A stretch of DNA of 64,000 nucleotides from the NCBI GenBank assembly GCA_010015655.1, contig ML976686.1, positions 26,857 through 90,856 on the forward strand, read 5' to 3'. Shown here in pieces: positions 46,824 through 58,600 of the stretch. The notes below the pieces were generated by a model that was given only the letters and a program-made list of their open reading frames with translations, had not been told where the DNA came from and searched no databases. This stretch comes from Bimuria novae-zelandiae CBS 107.79 (taxonomy: Eukaryota > Ascomycota > Dothideomycetes > Pleosporales > Didymosphaeriaceae). Each line of letters starts with the position of its first letter. Within the stretch, counting starts at the first letter, position 1. Both the position numbers and the translations under genes were made by a program.

Positions 46824-47211
46824 GCTGTTATGTCTTATAATGATATTGGTTGGAGCGTAATGGCAGCAAGTAGGTAGGATATGATCTGCGAATGTGTCTC
46901 GAACAATGCCCTACCGTTGGTTGGTAACAAGGCATTGAAAACGCATCGGAGTTTTACTGTCACGAAATTAAAAGAAGACAATATTATTGATTACTCAAAA
47001 GCACCACACCAAGCGAGGTTGTCCACCACGAAATGGGTTATAGGAGGCGCAATCACTATTAATCGCTCATGCGGCACGGGCTTATGAGAAGAAGTGTACG
47101 TAAGCTACGTAAGCAACCCAATCTATATATGACCTTTGCCGTTTACCTGTCAACCTAAATAAAATCTCTCTCTTCCCCGCACACAAGTATCACATCAATC
47201 ACTAGGACACT
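46824..47211. other. Intergenic, no gene seen
   Basis: A 388-bp spacer of normal composition. A possible TATA-like stretch, ctatatatgacc, occurs about 80 bp before the next start at 47212. Confidence 0.4.
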
Positions 47212-47526
47212 ATGGCGCATAACAAAGTTCTTATGGTCGGCAGTGTTCCTGGGACCGGGCCGCAGGAAGTATTTTCTCGACTGCTCGCCGCGCTGCCTGG
47301 TCGATTACAAGCTATATCAGACGGGGAGACGGGTGAGCGAAACAACTACATTGGATGGCAACTGCAACGGTTCCCTCGTGTTGCCCGACGAAATGAATTG
47401 GGAGGGACGCCGTTGCCAGATCTTGGACCGCCAACCTTTTCCCTCGAAGACATTGAGCCAACAGCCTGTGCCAAAAGTGGGATGCCCAGCATATCTAAGA
47501 TCGGCGTACAATTTCGAAACTGGTAG
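47212..47526 (+). pseudogene. N-terminal fragment of a MetE/UROD-like protein
   Basis: The 104-residue frame reads MVGSVPGTGPQEVF and AISDGETGERNNYIGWQLQ, then PLPDLGPPTFSLEDIEPT. This matches the start of fungal proteins related to the C-terminal domain of cobalamin-independent methionine synthase (GSVP...DGETGxR...). Those proteins are several hundred residues long. Here similarity stops after about 83 residues and a stop follows at 47524. I see no continuation, so it is a truncated copy, or possibly a short exon of something new. Confidence 0.55.
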
Positions 47527-47593
47527 AATGATCGCATAGCTTATTATACGTTACCCGATCACTATTGTTCCTTTCCTTTTTTAATCATGAAAT

Positions 47594-48227
47594 AATTCAA
47601 TTCATTGGCGTCGGAGGTCGCGCGGCAGACTTCGCGGCATCACTCGCTGACTACATCGTTGATTACCGTACTGACGAAGACGCGCTCGTCTCCTCCATCG
47701 AGGACATCCTCAAAAAGGAAGGGCTTCCGTTGAAGCTGCCCAAGGTGTTCGACGCTATTTCGCAGAACGGCTCGCTGGAGGCTACACTTCGCGTTATCGA
47801 TCCAAACGGCGGGGCGGTGAGCACGCTTCTCCCGCCCAAGCTGTTTGCGAAAGATAAGGAGGGTTATAGGTATCCAGAGGGTGTGACTGGTATCAACACG
47901 GCAGCGCCGAAGTTGTTTGATGAGCATAAGGAGTGGGGATACGTATGGTCGAGGTACATGACGTTGCTGCTACGCGAGAAACGACTGGCCGGTCATCCAT
48001 TCGAGATGGTGCCCGGGGGCCTGAACGGGGTCTTGACGGGTTTGAGGAAGCTGCATGATGGGAAGGCTAGTGGGATGAAGTATGTGTATCGGATTGAGGA
48101 GACTGGGAGCGTTGGGGTGGTGAAGTTGGAGGGAAGTGGTGGGGCGGTCGAAGCAGTTTCGGAGGCTGTTGCTAAGTTCCCGTTCAGTGTGGCAAAGCGT
48201 GATTCAGGTGGTCGTTTTGCAGGCTAG
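47594..48227 (+). pseudogene. C-terminal part of a zinc-binding oxidoreductase (MDR enoyl-reductase type)
   Basis: The open frame covers the cofactor-binding domain end and C-terminus of a medium-chain dehydrogenase/reductase. It reads FIGVGGRAADFAASLADYIV, then KVFDAISQNGSLEATLRVID, and ends with PFEMVPGGLNGVLTGLRKL and SGMKYVYRIEE. These resemble the trans-acting enoyl-reductase/ToxD-like group. The N-terminal catalytic domain and most of the nucleotide-binding motif are absent. It lies 70 bp after an unrelated fragment, and no splice pair joins the two convincingly. I call it a gene relic. No polyketide or peptide synthase is nearby. Confidence 0.6.
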
Positions 48228-48981
48228 TGAACGGTCTGCAAGAGGAAATTTGCACGGTTCTGGTCTGTAACGTCGAAAAAAGAGTGTTGAGGCAATCGTT
48301 GTTTTGATTGAGAAGCTAACGTCCCCCACTGTTGGTAGAAAAACACTGTTTGTCGAGAAATAAGCAACGTACCTACCTTTAAGCAGTTTAATCTCTGTGT
48401 ACACGTCTTAATACTATGCTAGTACTTTTAATTTTCATGCTCTAGCTATTTCTACACACTTTAAAGTAGTTTTGTCTAAAAATTACATACACTTTACAGC
48501 GTTCTTGCCTATCTTGCGAAAGCCTTGTTTCATGCTAAAAATAAGAAAACCTCGTTATGAAACTCATCATAAATCTACCCAGCTCGGAATATATAAGTAA
48601 AAGGGCTTGAGTGTCAGAATACTATTGCGATAGCAGGAAGCCATTAGGAGTCCCATTGCTTCTAATGCACCCGGATTCGTGCAAGACCGCCACCCCCGGC
48701 CGGTATATTCAGGCGAAGCGATTTCCGAATTTGGCTAGTACAAAGTCTGAATAAGCTAAACGCAACATGGCATATGTAATTTACATACGTTAACAGATTA
48801 GCGAAAGCAAGGCCGCTGGAAAGGCGCTTTACTAGATAGGTAGTAGCGCTTTGCAGGGGGGTTACATAAAGCTTGAAGAGTGGCGAAATCACAAGTTGCG
48901 CCACATGTACCGCTCCCTATCTGTTCTCTACACATTTTGAAACATTTGGCGAATATTGATCATGTGCTTCTGTGTAGAAGT
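48228..48981. other. Intergenic between gene fragments and Fot element
   Basis: AT-richer sequence without recognisable coding content. The Fot element begins at 48984 after a TA. Confidence 0.5.
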
Positions 48982-48983
48982 TA

Positions 48984-50764
48984 AGCTAGCGCATGGGGTT
49001 CCGAGACACCCGGGGATATGAGACACCGCGCAGAAATCCTCCACCCTTCAAAAAATCGCGATATCTCCACATCCACCCTACCAAAATGGCCAACCGTGAG
49101 GCAGCAATTCAACCAGCTATTAGTGATCTTAATGCTGGCATTTTTCCTAGTCAACGAGCTGCTGTAAAGGCATACAATATCCCTATAGCCACGCTATCTA
49201 GGCGCGTACGCGGTTCACAAAACTGGCAAAATAGCTACGTATACTAGTAACGATTAACTCTATAACAAGAGGACTTCCTTATATAATAGATACTTAAAGA
49301 GGACGTGCGCGGGTTTCCTCCTTACGCTTATACATAAGAAATAGCGAATTAAATCTTTAGGATAAACAGCGACCACGCGTTAGTAGGTAAATACTAGATA
49401 TTTTACTTTATTAAACGCAACCCACGCGTTACCTCTATTATAGGTAAGAAGATTAAGGCTACAAGAGCTAAGGGAGTAACTTAAGAGGCAATACACAAGT
49501 TTCTTAAGCTTTATAAGTAGCTCCGCGTTGAGTTAGACATACGCAATAAGGATACGTAGAATATAAATAAGACTGGGAAGGCCCTAGGCGTATGTGCAAA
49601 CACTAGAGTACTCGTAGGAAGCTAGAAAAAGAAGGCTTACTATTAGTCTCCAAAGAATCGCGAGTGGGCGTCGATAATCGAGTGCGTTTCTACAATAGGG
49701 AGAAAGCTACGGCTAGCTATTATTTTTAAAGACCCTAACCTACAGAGCACCTAGTTTCTATTAACAATACCTAACTAGCTATACGCAACTTTAGAGAATA
49801 GTTAGACATCTAATATAATAGGGGCTAAGTAGCTATAACGCGTATTTCTGCTAGATACTGCGCCCTTAGAGGATCGCTGGCGAATGCTAATATTAGATGG
49901 CCACGGCAGCCATGTCGACCTGGATTTCCTATAGATCTGCAAGCAGAATAAAGTCAGGCTTCTGTTTCTCCCTGCGCACTCCTCGCACGTTCTACAGCCA
50001 CTAGATCTCTCTGTTTTCTCAGTAGTGAAACGATTCTATCGCCAGCAGATCCACGAGTTATCACACCTAGATAATGCTGCGCCGGTTAAAAAGGAACGTT
50101 TTATTATTGCCTATAACGCTGCTAGAGAGGCTACGATTACGGAGAGAGTAATCCGCGCTAGATAGGCCGTTGCAGGCATCTACCCGTTAAATATTAAGCG
50201 GGTAGTTAACTTATCTTAAGTCGCTTAAAGGCCTGTTACCCCCCTTTACCAGGATCAGGCTTATCTCGCCGAGAGCTCTCTCTACACTCCCCATGGCCCT
50301 CGGGATCTGTTTATAGCTTAAAGGCAGCTTTACAGCGCTAAGAAATTAAGCCGTAAGGTTTACTAACTATTTAAGAAAGCTAGCAAAGTAATTATAATAG
50401 CTAATACACGCTTAGCAGCGCTAGAAGCAGAGAACAAAAGATTATAAAGTTAACTTAAGGCCCTTAAGCGTTCGCAACTACGAAAGAAAGTTTACATAGA
50501 CCTAAATTAACGCTTTACTAGCATAGATTAAATTATAATAGCAAAGCAGGCATCTGCTCTCCTAGAGCAACAAAACAGTAGTACTTCTGCAGAAAAGGAC
50601 GCAGAAAAAGCTGCAGCAGAAATAGCAGCTAAAACTCTGCAATCTATGTGTAGCGAGTGGCAATTGTAATTACGCTGAATGAATTATCGCGATTTTTTGA
50701 AGGGTGGAGGATTTCTGCGCGGTGTCTCATATCCCCGGGTGTCTCGGAACCCCATGCGCTAGCT
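48984..50764 (+). mobile_element. Fot/pogo transposon with perfect 80-bp inverted repeats, 1,781 bp
   Basis: The inverted repeats (48984-49063 and 50685-50764, beginning AGCTAGCGCATGGGG) are identical over 80 bp and flanked by TA at 48982-48983 and 50765-50766. The body is RIP-mutated, but both ends are untouched. Confidence 0.95.
49086..50669 (+). pseudogene. Fot/pogo transposase, RIP-degraded
   Basis: The first 54 codons are clean and give a psq/CENP-B type helix-turn-helix start (MANREAAIQPAISDLNAG, QRAAVKAYNIP, ATLSRRVRG). With stops ignored the same frame shows the catalytic block LILDGHGSHVDLDFL near 49885-49930 and SSHVLQPLDLSVFS near 49981-50025, both diagnostic of DDE pogo transposases. 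It ends at TAA 50667-50669 with CSEWQL. More than twenty stops, nearly all TAA/TAG, interrupt it. Confidence 0.88.
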
Positions 50765-50882
50765 TAGTAGAACATCCTCGAACTTTTAATGTGGCAACTT
50801 TGCAAGCTATATATGCATCCTAATCCCCGGTCCTCTGTGAAACAGTGGGAACAATAAACACATGACATCTAAAATTGTGTTA

Positions 50883-53389
50883 TCAATGCGCCCGTACCCT
50901 GGCGTCGGCACCCCTGTCGAGTAGCAGCTTCACCACCTGCTCGTAGCCCTCGTACGAAGCCGCCTGGAGTGCGTTGCCGTATTCTCCACCCTGCGCGTTG
51001 ACGTCAGCGCCTGCGTCGAGCAGCAGCTTCACCACCTGCTCGTAGCCTCCGTACGAAGCCGTGTAGAGTGCGTTGCCGTAGAATTCATCACCCTGCGCGT
51101 TGACGTCGGCGCCTGCGTCGAGCAGCAGCTTCACCACCTGCTCGTGGGCTCGTTTTGAAGCCGCCTGGAGTGCGTTGCCGTATCTTCCACCCTGCGCGTT
51201 GACGTCGGCGCCTGCGTTGAGCAGCAGCTTCACCACCTGCTCGTAGCCCTCGTACGAAGCCGCCTGGAGTGCGTTGCCGTATAATCCTCCACCCTGCGCG
51301 TTGACGTCGGCGCCTGCGTCGAGCAGCAGCTTCACCACCTGCTCGTGGCCTCAGACTGAAGCCGTGTAGAGTGCGTTGCCGTAGAATTCATCACCCTGCG
51401 CGTTGACGTCGGCGCCTGCGTCGAGCAGCAGCTTCACCACCTGCTCGTGGGCTCGTTTTGAAGCCGCCTGGAGTGCGTTGCCGTATCTTCCACCCTGCGC
51501 GTTGACGTCGGCGCCTGCGTCGAGCAGCAGCTTCACCACACCTCTCAGGTCTAGGAACGCTGCGTAGTAAAGCGGATCGTGTATCTCCTCTAGTCTCTTT
51601 TGAAAGTCTGGGTCCTTCCAAGGTCTCTCAGGATCCCACAACCGAATCCAGTTGACGTATGAAGAGCTGTTCTTGGAGCATAGGCGAATTGCTAGTTGGC
51701 CCATCTCTTCTGTTTGTACACCTGTCTTTCGAGCGTGGCTAATCCAGTACTGCGCCGAGTAACGTGCGAGCCTGAATGGGTGTAGCTCTGATTGCTCGAA
51801 CTGGAGAAGGTAGCCAAGGCAGCTTCTTACTATAGCATCATGGCAGACATCATCTCGCATGCCGTACTTCGCTGCGTTTCCTCTCCAGATTCTGTCTGAA
51901 ATAAGGTACTCTTTAACTGAGTAATGCGCTAACGCAACGATTTTTTTTTAATGTATCTTTAAGCTCATAGTCGCTGTCCTGCTCATGTTCGTTGTTAACC
52001 GTAATAGTAACAAGACTAGAGCAGATATGCAATGCGTCTAATGGATCCTCAAGAACTTCATCACGGTCAAATGCAGGGTCTTGTTTGGTGTCGATGGCGA
52101 CAACTTCAGCGATCTCGTTGACTGACAGTGGCCGTGCGGAGAATGTTAACCACCGTAAGATGCGAATAGCATACTCTGAATCATCATCACTTATCGCGGA
52201 AAGGATGCGTTCGTATGTCTGGTCTAGCGTTGGTGGCAGTGTAGCAAGAGTCTTGCGGAGTGTTGCGCGATTACGGCACTTTGCTAAACTATTAAGCTGG
52301 CATGCAGCCCATCGAAACCTGTCGTATACATTAACCTAGATTATATTAAACCTGAATAAAAAGCCTGCATTCCATTGGCCCTGTCTCTTAGTATAGTCTT
52401 AATCTCTTGTCTAACATCATCTTTTCTCCATTTTTGAAGGATTTTATCTGTGGCTAGCCTGTGTTGGACATATAGTTGTATGTCTTTGTCGACTAGCGCG
52501 CTTTGGAGACAGATTCTACTTTGGTTGTCTATAAACTCTTCTAAGGTGCTCTCGATGTCTTGCTCCCTCCGACTCGTTACAAGGAGGTGCAAGTTCTGAA
52601 GTCTCCATCCCGCTATTGTTTCAAGCGTCTCCATTAGCTCCGCGCGTTGAGCGCATTCGTCTAGCGCATCGAGCACGACGTATGCCTGCAGGAGCTCTTG
52701 TATTATCAACCGCAATCCCTTTTGAAGTGCATCCACTGACGGCTGTCGCTGCCCGCTTTCGCACGAAGAGAACAGGTCGTCGAGACTTGCAGGAATTTGA
52801 TCAGATTGCTGTGAGAGCTGCCAGATTAGAGAACGCAGCATTTTCCCTGGGTCCTGTTTTTCCACGTCGTTAAAGTCGAAGAAGAAATACGCAGCTACCC
52901 TCCCAGGACCATCTTGACAGTATTGGAGCACGTCGTGAAGAACAGCAGAGCATAGGATAGTCTTGCCGCACCCGGGGATTCCATGCAGCTAAAGACGCGA
53001 CGCGGCCTCTGTCTTCCATCGAGTGTATTCCCTGCCCTTGAGGAACCAACCCCTAGTGTCGGCCTGCCGTAGCTTGAGAGCTTTCTGGTAGTTCGTGGAC
53101 GGGTCTGGCGCAGACAACCACCGGCGGATCTTGGACAACTTCTCATCTGCAGAGGAGTCAGCGAACGTTATGCAATTCCCCACTACACAGCTACCCTTGC
53201 GAGGGCGCAATGTTGAGAATGCAGCAGCGCAAGAGCGTTTGGCACTGTTAGCGCCGGCTCGGGCCTTGCAAACACTTGATCCTCCCATAACCTACCAAGC
53301 GGAAGCCGGAACTCCACTTGGACAGAGCCGTGGATTTCGCCAGCTTGAAAGCCAGCATTGTTATCGCCGAAAGACGTCGTAGGCGCCAT
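50883..53389 (-). pseudogene. NACHT-ankyrin (NLR-like) gene with disrupted frame
   Basis: NLR-type proteins act as intracellular recognition switches in fungi, for example in heterokaryon incompatibility. The N-terminus (Met 53389) has the Gly/Asn pattern FGDNNAGFQAGEIHGSV, which resembles prion-like motifs of fungal NLR signalling; that is an inference. The NACHT domain has Walker A GIPGCGKT (about 52960) and Walker B YVVLDALDEC (about 52665). An Arg/Trp-rich helical region, TLPPTLDQTYERILSAI, follows, then about seven ankyrin units. Breaks are TAG 52989-52991 just before Walker A (a Trp is usual there), a 9-A homopolymer at 51941-51949 that shifts frame by one, TGA 51351-51353 inside the repeats (CGA likely), and an unresolved junction near 52340. 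The gene ends at TGA 50883-50885. Upstream exon junctions are unresolved. Confidence 0.8.
50930..51540 (-). repeat. Near-identical ankyrin repeat array
   Basis: About six full units of 99-102 bp (each with VVKLLLDAGADVNAQG) and one degenerate end unit. Units differ mainly at a few positions, such as RYGNALQAASKRAHEQ versus EFYGNALYTAS. A three-unit block is repeated as a whole with a period of about 303 bp, so blocks near 51121-51190 and 51424-51493 are almost identical. Confidence 0.88.
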
Positions 53390-54115
53390 GGTGCTGTTGT
53401 AGCGGAGCATGTATCAGCGACTGTGCGCTGCTGCAAAGCGCCAGCTGAACCTCAGGCTGGCGGTCACGGGCAGGCGTGTGGGCCAGACTGAAAGGCTGAG
53501 GCTGAGGCTGAGGAGGCCGCCGAGAGGCCGCCGCCGGCATGGCCTGGCCCGAGTGGCTCGCCCCCTCGCTGTTGGCATGCCGCTGGAGTAACTTACGACA
53601 CCTGGCAACAAAGCCTCTAAAAATAGCTATCATGTGACCGTTCAAAGGCGCTTCCAGAAGAGGTAAGGCTTCAAGCATTTTAAAATACATTAGCTACAAC
53701 CAAGTAATCTTGCTAGCTTTCTTTACAGCAGCTCGCTTAGATGCACGCTTAAAGACCCTGTAGATCGATCACTACGGATAAACTCGGAATCCATGTTTTC
53801 ATGTGCTGAATGCTACGATAAGCTCGATACATGTTCCCATTGAGGATGGGTATCGTCCAAAACTTCCGAGGAGTCGAAAAACATTGGTGGCGACAGCTAT
53901 GCAGGGGTTAGAAGCCGAGATGGTTTTAGAGACTGCAAACAGGATTATTAACAGTATACTTAAGCCGTCGTAATTTTTACTTTACAGGCTAGCTATAGGG
54001 ACAGAAATAGCTAGAAAAGGCCCTAATTTAACCATAGGATTATATAGTTATGTTACAAAAAAATATGATGTTCGGAAGCTCGGTTCATTTCGGCGTGTGG
54101 TGTTTTTCGACCAAT
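53390..54115. other. Region upstream of the NLR-like gene
   Basis: Contains a GGCTGA-type short tandem repeat at about 53490-53520 and no recognisable gene. The last 180 bp become AT rich before the Gypsy LTR. Confidence 0.5.
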
Positions 54116-54288
54116 TGTAAAAAGCGCCCTGACTACGGGCGACTCAGTCTATCCACAGTACTAAGGCGATCCCTTAGAGAGGGAAGAGAAGGGCTGCGGC
54201 GAGGGAAGTAGATAGGCGGAAGGCCCGGATAGCGCTGGTCTAGAGCGGACTAGGGCCGTCGAGGGCCCTCGACCTACGACTCGTGACA
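54116..54288 (-). repeat. 3' LTR of Gypsy copy 2
   Basis: Reads TGTAAAAAGCG...CTCGTGACA on the + strand, the inverse of the copy 1 LTR, and includes the same 16-bp palindrome. Confidence 0.92.
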
Positions 54289-54664
54289 AAGGCTTTTTTC
54301 TTTAAGGGTCTTAACCGCAAGAATAAGCACGTAATAACTAGCCTAATTAGGCCTTACGTATTACGTAAGCTAATAACGTAAGCTAAATCTTAGGCTTATA
54401 CTAAGGCCTAAAACCCTTATTCTTACTCTCCACTCGGCGGCTTACCTTATCCTGGAGGCTCCCTAACCCGTAAGTACGACCTGGCTAATTTATAGTAGTC
54501 TAGGGTGCCTAACCCTAGATGCCCCCTATTTTGGTACCTAGCCACTCCAAATTTAGGGATCGTAAAGGTAGACTAACCTAGTGCAGGCCTGCTAAGTCGT
54601 TCTTATACTTATTACTTCTCTACTGCCCTCTTCAGCAACCTTCGGACTTTGTCTAGACATACCT

Positions 54665-55640
54665 ATGCTATTTAGCACTATAAGTACCGCGAACGCTATT
54701 CTTAAGGCCCTAGTTAATAAGGCGCGTGCAAGCGCGATTAGTACTATTAACTTATACTATATCTACCTTCCTATTATCCTAAATAGCCTTAAGCAGTCTA
54801 ATTATAAGAAGATAAAGCTCTACTAGTTTTAGGTTAAGGAAATACGTCGTGTCTAGTCTAGGGCAGTGTATATTAATCTTAGCCTAATAGATTTAGAAGA
54901 CTACGATTTAATCTACTACTACAATACCTACTATAGTAATAGTAAGGATTATTAGTAGGTAAGTTAGCGCTTTAAGGGTTATGTAAGGGTTTGGAGGCTA
55001 ATTAGTAGCAGATACCTAAAGATAACTTAAAGAACGTGTCAAGTGCCCTAATTACCCTTATGCTACGCTTAAGCTAAATTAATACGTATACATGTAATAA
55101 GATTAACCTCTCTAAATTAGATAAGGTATTAGTAAAGGCTACCGCGCAGGTACTAGAGACAGAATAAAGTAATATTATTATATAAGTATTATCTAGTGTA
55201 GTTAAGGGTTATCTAGACTAAGTCGTATAGGGCCACTAGATCTAAATTCTACGGAAACCCGTTAACCCCCTACCACTCGGGTTATAACACCTGGCCTCCT
55301 AAGGAGATCATTCCGGTAGTAGGCCTCTTTATTAAGGAGAAGCGAAAGAGAAAAGCTTCTACTATAAAGGGGAGTAGTTTAACCTCTCTAGTTACTACTA
55401 GTGCTCTTACCCCTAGGCGCAAGAAGGTTACTCCTAAGTTAGTAAAAGTCCTTAACCCTAATCCCGGGTTATTAATACTAATTTAGGGTAGTTAGCGTTT
55501 AAGGCTAGTGTTTTAGCCACGCTAGACTTCCTCGCGAAGGAAGTAAAGAAGAAGATTAAAAGTAAGGGTAGTTAAGAGACTTTTTAGTAAGCCTATAAGT
55601 CTAAGCGCCTAACTAATTAAGAGGGTTATTTAGTATAATT
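54665..55640 (+). pseudogene. Unknown antisense reading frame in Gypsy copy 2
   Basis: It is the counterpart of the frame at 22120-23095. It starts MLFSTISTANAILKALVN at 54665 and has the same 47-bp intron candidate at 54959-55005 (GTAAGTTAG...CTAATTAG). It continues as IPKDNLKNV and SALITLMLRLS. A second candidate intron at 55442-55491 (GTAAAAGTC...TACTAAT...GGTAG) joins KKVTPKL to LAFKASVLATLDFLAKEV in frame. The frame between about 55250 and 55310 changes without an obvious splice pair. Stops are TAA/TAG as in the rest of the element. The product is unknown. Confidence 0.5.
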
Positions 55641-58600
55641 TAGGAATTCCTGCCCCTATTAACGGTGTCTAGATTTTATTTACGTTCTATACCCTTAGGC
55701 GGTTTTAGTTAGGTTTCGGTTAGCTATAATCGCGTTAGGTACGGTCCGAATAGGCTTATAAGCCTCTATTAGGCCCTAAGAGGCGTGAATAGGCCTAGAT
55801 AGCTCGTTCTAGTCTTTAGTCTATTTAAGAATCCTCTACCCTATTTATTCTAGTATTTCGCAGCCTATAAAGTATACTCTCTAGGGTAATCTATTACTAA
55901 TTACTATCGAGTGCTGTCTTCCTCCTTCTCTAGGGGGGCGACCCCGCCTCTTAGGCTCCTGTCTAGGGCGACCTTTAGTTTCCTTGTCTAAGCCCTTTAG
56001 AAACTACTTTATCGCCCTTTTAGAGATCTCCTCTATAGATAACTACTAGTTCTTATCGCTATCGTATCCTTTCTACTTAACTTTATACAGCCATTCTCCG
56101 TCCTGGAGTACCCTAGATCTAATTCCTTTAATTAGGTATATATCCTCCCCTACTTATAGTATAATAACCTTAGGCGGGCTTTACTCTTGTTATAGTAGTC
56201 CTTCTAGGGCTGCCTAGTTTAGGAGAGATATATAGAACACTAGGTAAATATTAAAGTCCTTTAGTAGCTCTAGCTTATATACCTGTTAACTAATCCGCTG
56301 TTTTACCCTATAGGGACCTTAGGACTTGTAGTTAAGTTTCTTTTTAGGCCTAGTTAACCGTATATTGCGGGCGTCGAGGTATACTATGTCCCTTACTATA
56401 AAGGTTTAGGCCTTATGCTTCCTATTATACTACGTCGCCTAGTACGCCTGTGCCCTAAGGATTGCTTAGGTTATTTAGGCCCTAGTCTGGGCTAAAACTA
56501 TCGCTCTGGCCCTTACTGTAGGTACTAACCCGCGTAGCTATACTTCTCGGGGTAGGCCTACTATTGGTAGATTTAGGCCGTATACTATAACAAATAGCGA
56601 CACTCCTGTAGAGCTATAGATACTATTATTATATAAATATTCTACTTTAGATAGAAGGTCTACTTAATTAGATTATTTATAGTTGCAGAACACTTAAAGG
56701 TACTATTTAAGCGTTTAGTTCTATCGTTCTATCTGTCCGTCTGTCTGCGGGTGGAAGGCAGTAGAGAAAAGTTACTTAGTTCTTAAATATTAAGTAAAGG
56801 TGTTTTAATAAGCTAATATAAATAGGCTGCCTTTATCTATAACTATTAACTTTAGAGGGCTATATAGGTGTAGAACCTCTCTCCTAAAGACCTTAGCTAG
56901 CTTTATTACCTTTAGGTCCTTTCGCGTGGGGATGTAGTGTGCTATCTTAGAAAACTAGTTAATAACTACTAGGATACTATTATAACGATAGGCTCTAAAT
57001 TTACTCTTAGGTAGATTTATTACTATGTCTATAGTAATGTCCTCCTAGATACCCCTTAAAACTAGTAGGCTATTAAGTTGGCCGTGCGTTACGTGTTAGA
57101 TAGGTTTTGCCCTAGAGCACGCTTAACAGGTCTAGACGTAGTCCTTTACGTATTATTAGACACTAGGCTACTAGAACTTCTATAGCACTAGCTCTAAGGT
57201 CTTAGTAAAGCTAAAATAGCCCGCGAGAGGGTTATTATAGCATTATTAAAGGACGTATACCCTTACTAGAGGTGGCACGTATAGCCTATTCTTATACTAT
57301 AATAGATTAGCTGGTCTAATCATCCAGCGCTTTAGCCATTCCGGCTTTGCCATCTCTGGCCCTTGGAGGTACTAGAGGATTCGTTCTGTAGTTTCGTCCC
57401 CCTAGCTATTTTTCTTTAATAGCTCTACTGTGGGGTAAGCGCTTGCTAAATCGTTTACTACTACCTCCTTAGTTACTAACGTTCTAGGTCTAGTAACCCT
57501 TATTACTACTACTAGTCTAGGGCTTCCTGCCTACTTTAGTGGCTATAGGCTACCTGCCACGCCTGCTTCGTCCGAAGCGTTGCCTTTTAGCTATAACTTA
57601 TGCTATAGGGCCTTAAAGAGTCTCTACTAGGAACTGCCTATCCTGCCTAAGCTTATTTCCTCCTCTAACTCGTAGTTAGGTCTCCGCGATAGTCTGTTAG
57701 CGGGATTTATCCTTTCTAGATAGTGTTTAATTTTAAAATTAAACGTTGCGAGCTATTCGGCCTACCTTGCCTATTATTTAGTTAGGACTTTTATAGACAT
57801 AAACCCTTACAGGTTAGTATAATTAGTTAGAAGCTTAATCTTTTTACTAATACCCTTTAGGTAGTGTCGCTAATGCTTAAAAGCTTTAATAATTACTAGT
57901 AACTTACTATTATGCGTGTTATAGTTTCGTTCTGCCTGGTTTATCTTGCGCGAATAAAAAGTAACTAGGTGCTATTATAGCTTCTTATATTTATCTAGTT
58001 ATAGTTAGCTTAAGATACCCGAGATCGCGAAACCTAAAGTGTTAGTTTTTACTTTTAAGGGTTTTTTAAAGTTAAAGTAGGCTAGTAAGGGCCCTCGCAT
58101 AAAGCTCTCTTTTAGCTAGTAAAAGAAGGCCTTAGCCTGCTTTAGTAGGCTTATTATAACTAATTCCTCGAGTCTTTATTGCTATTCGCCCTTAGTGGCT
58201 CCCTCTAGCCTTTTTATTAGGGCGTGAAGGGGTGCCGCTACTTAAGAGAATCTTTCTATAAACCTTTAATAGTAGTTAGTAAAGCTAAGGAAGATCCTAA
58301 CTACTTAGACTAAGTTTAGTTTAGGCTAATTTTTTATAGAGGTAACGCGGTCCTTCTCTATCTCTACGCTATCTAGGAATACTATAAAGCCTAGGTATCC
58401 TACCTTGCGTGTGTAGAATTCGCATTTAGATAGTTTAGCGTATAGCCAGCGTTTAACAAGGCGTTCTAGCACTATTTAAACGTGCTGGATGTATTCCTCC
58501 TTCGTCTTAGAGTAGATAAGGATATCGTTAAGGTACATAGTATAGTAGATATTAAGAAGGTCTAATAGTATATTATTAATATAGCTTTAGAAGGTCGCAG

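Noticed and set aside
47594..48227. Enoyl reductase as part of a secondary-metabolite cluster
   Set aside because: The gene is truncated and no synthase, transporter or cluster regulator lies in the window.
50930..51540. CRISPR-like regularly spaced repeat
   Set aside because: The period matches 33-34 codons and translates to ankyrin units within an NLR-like gene in a fungus.
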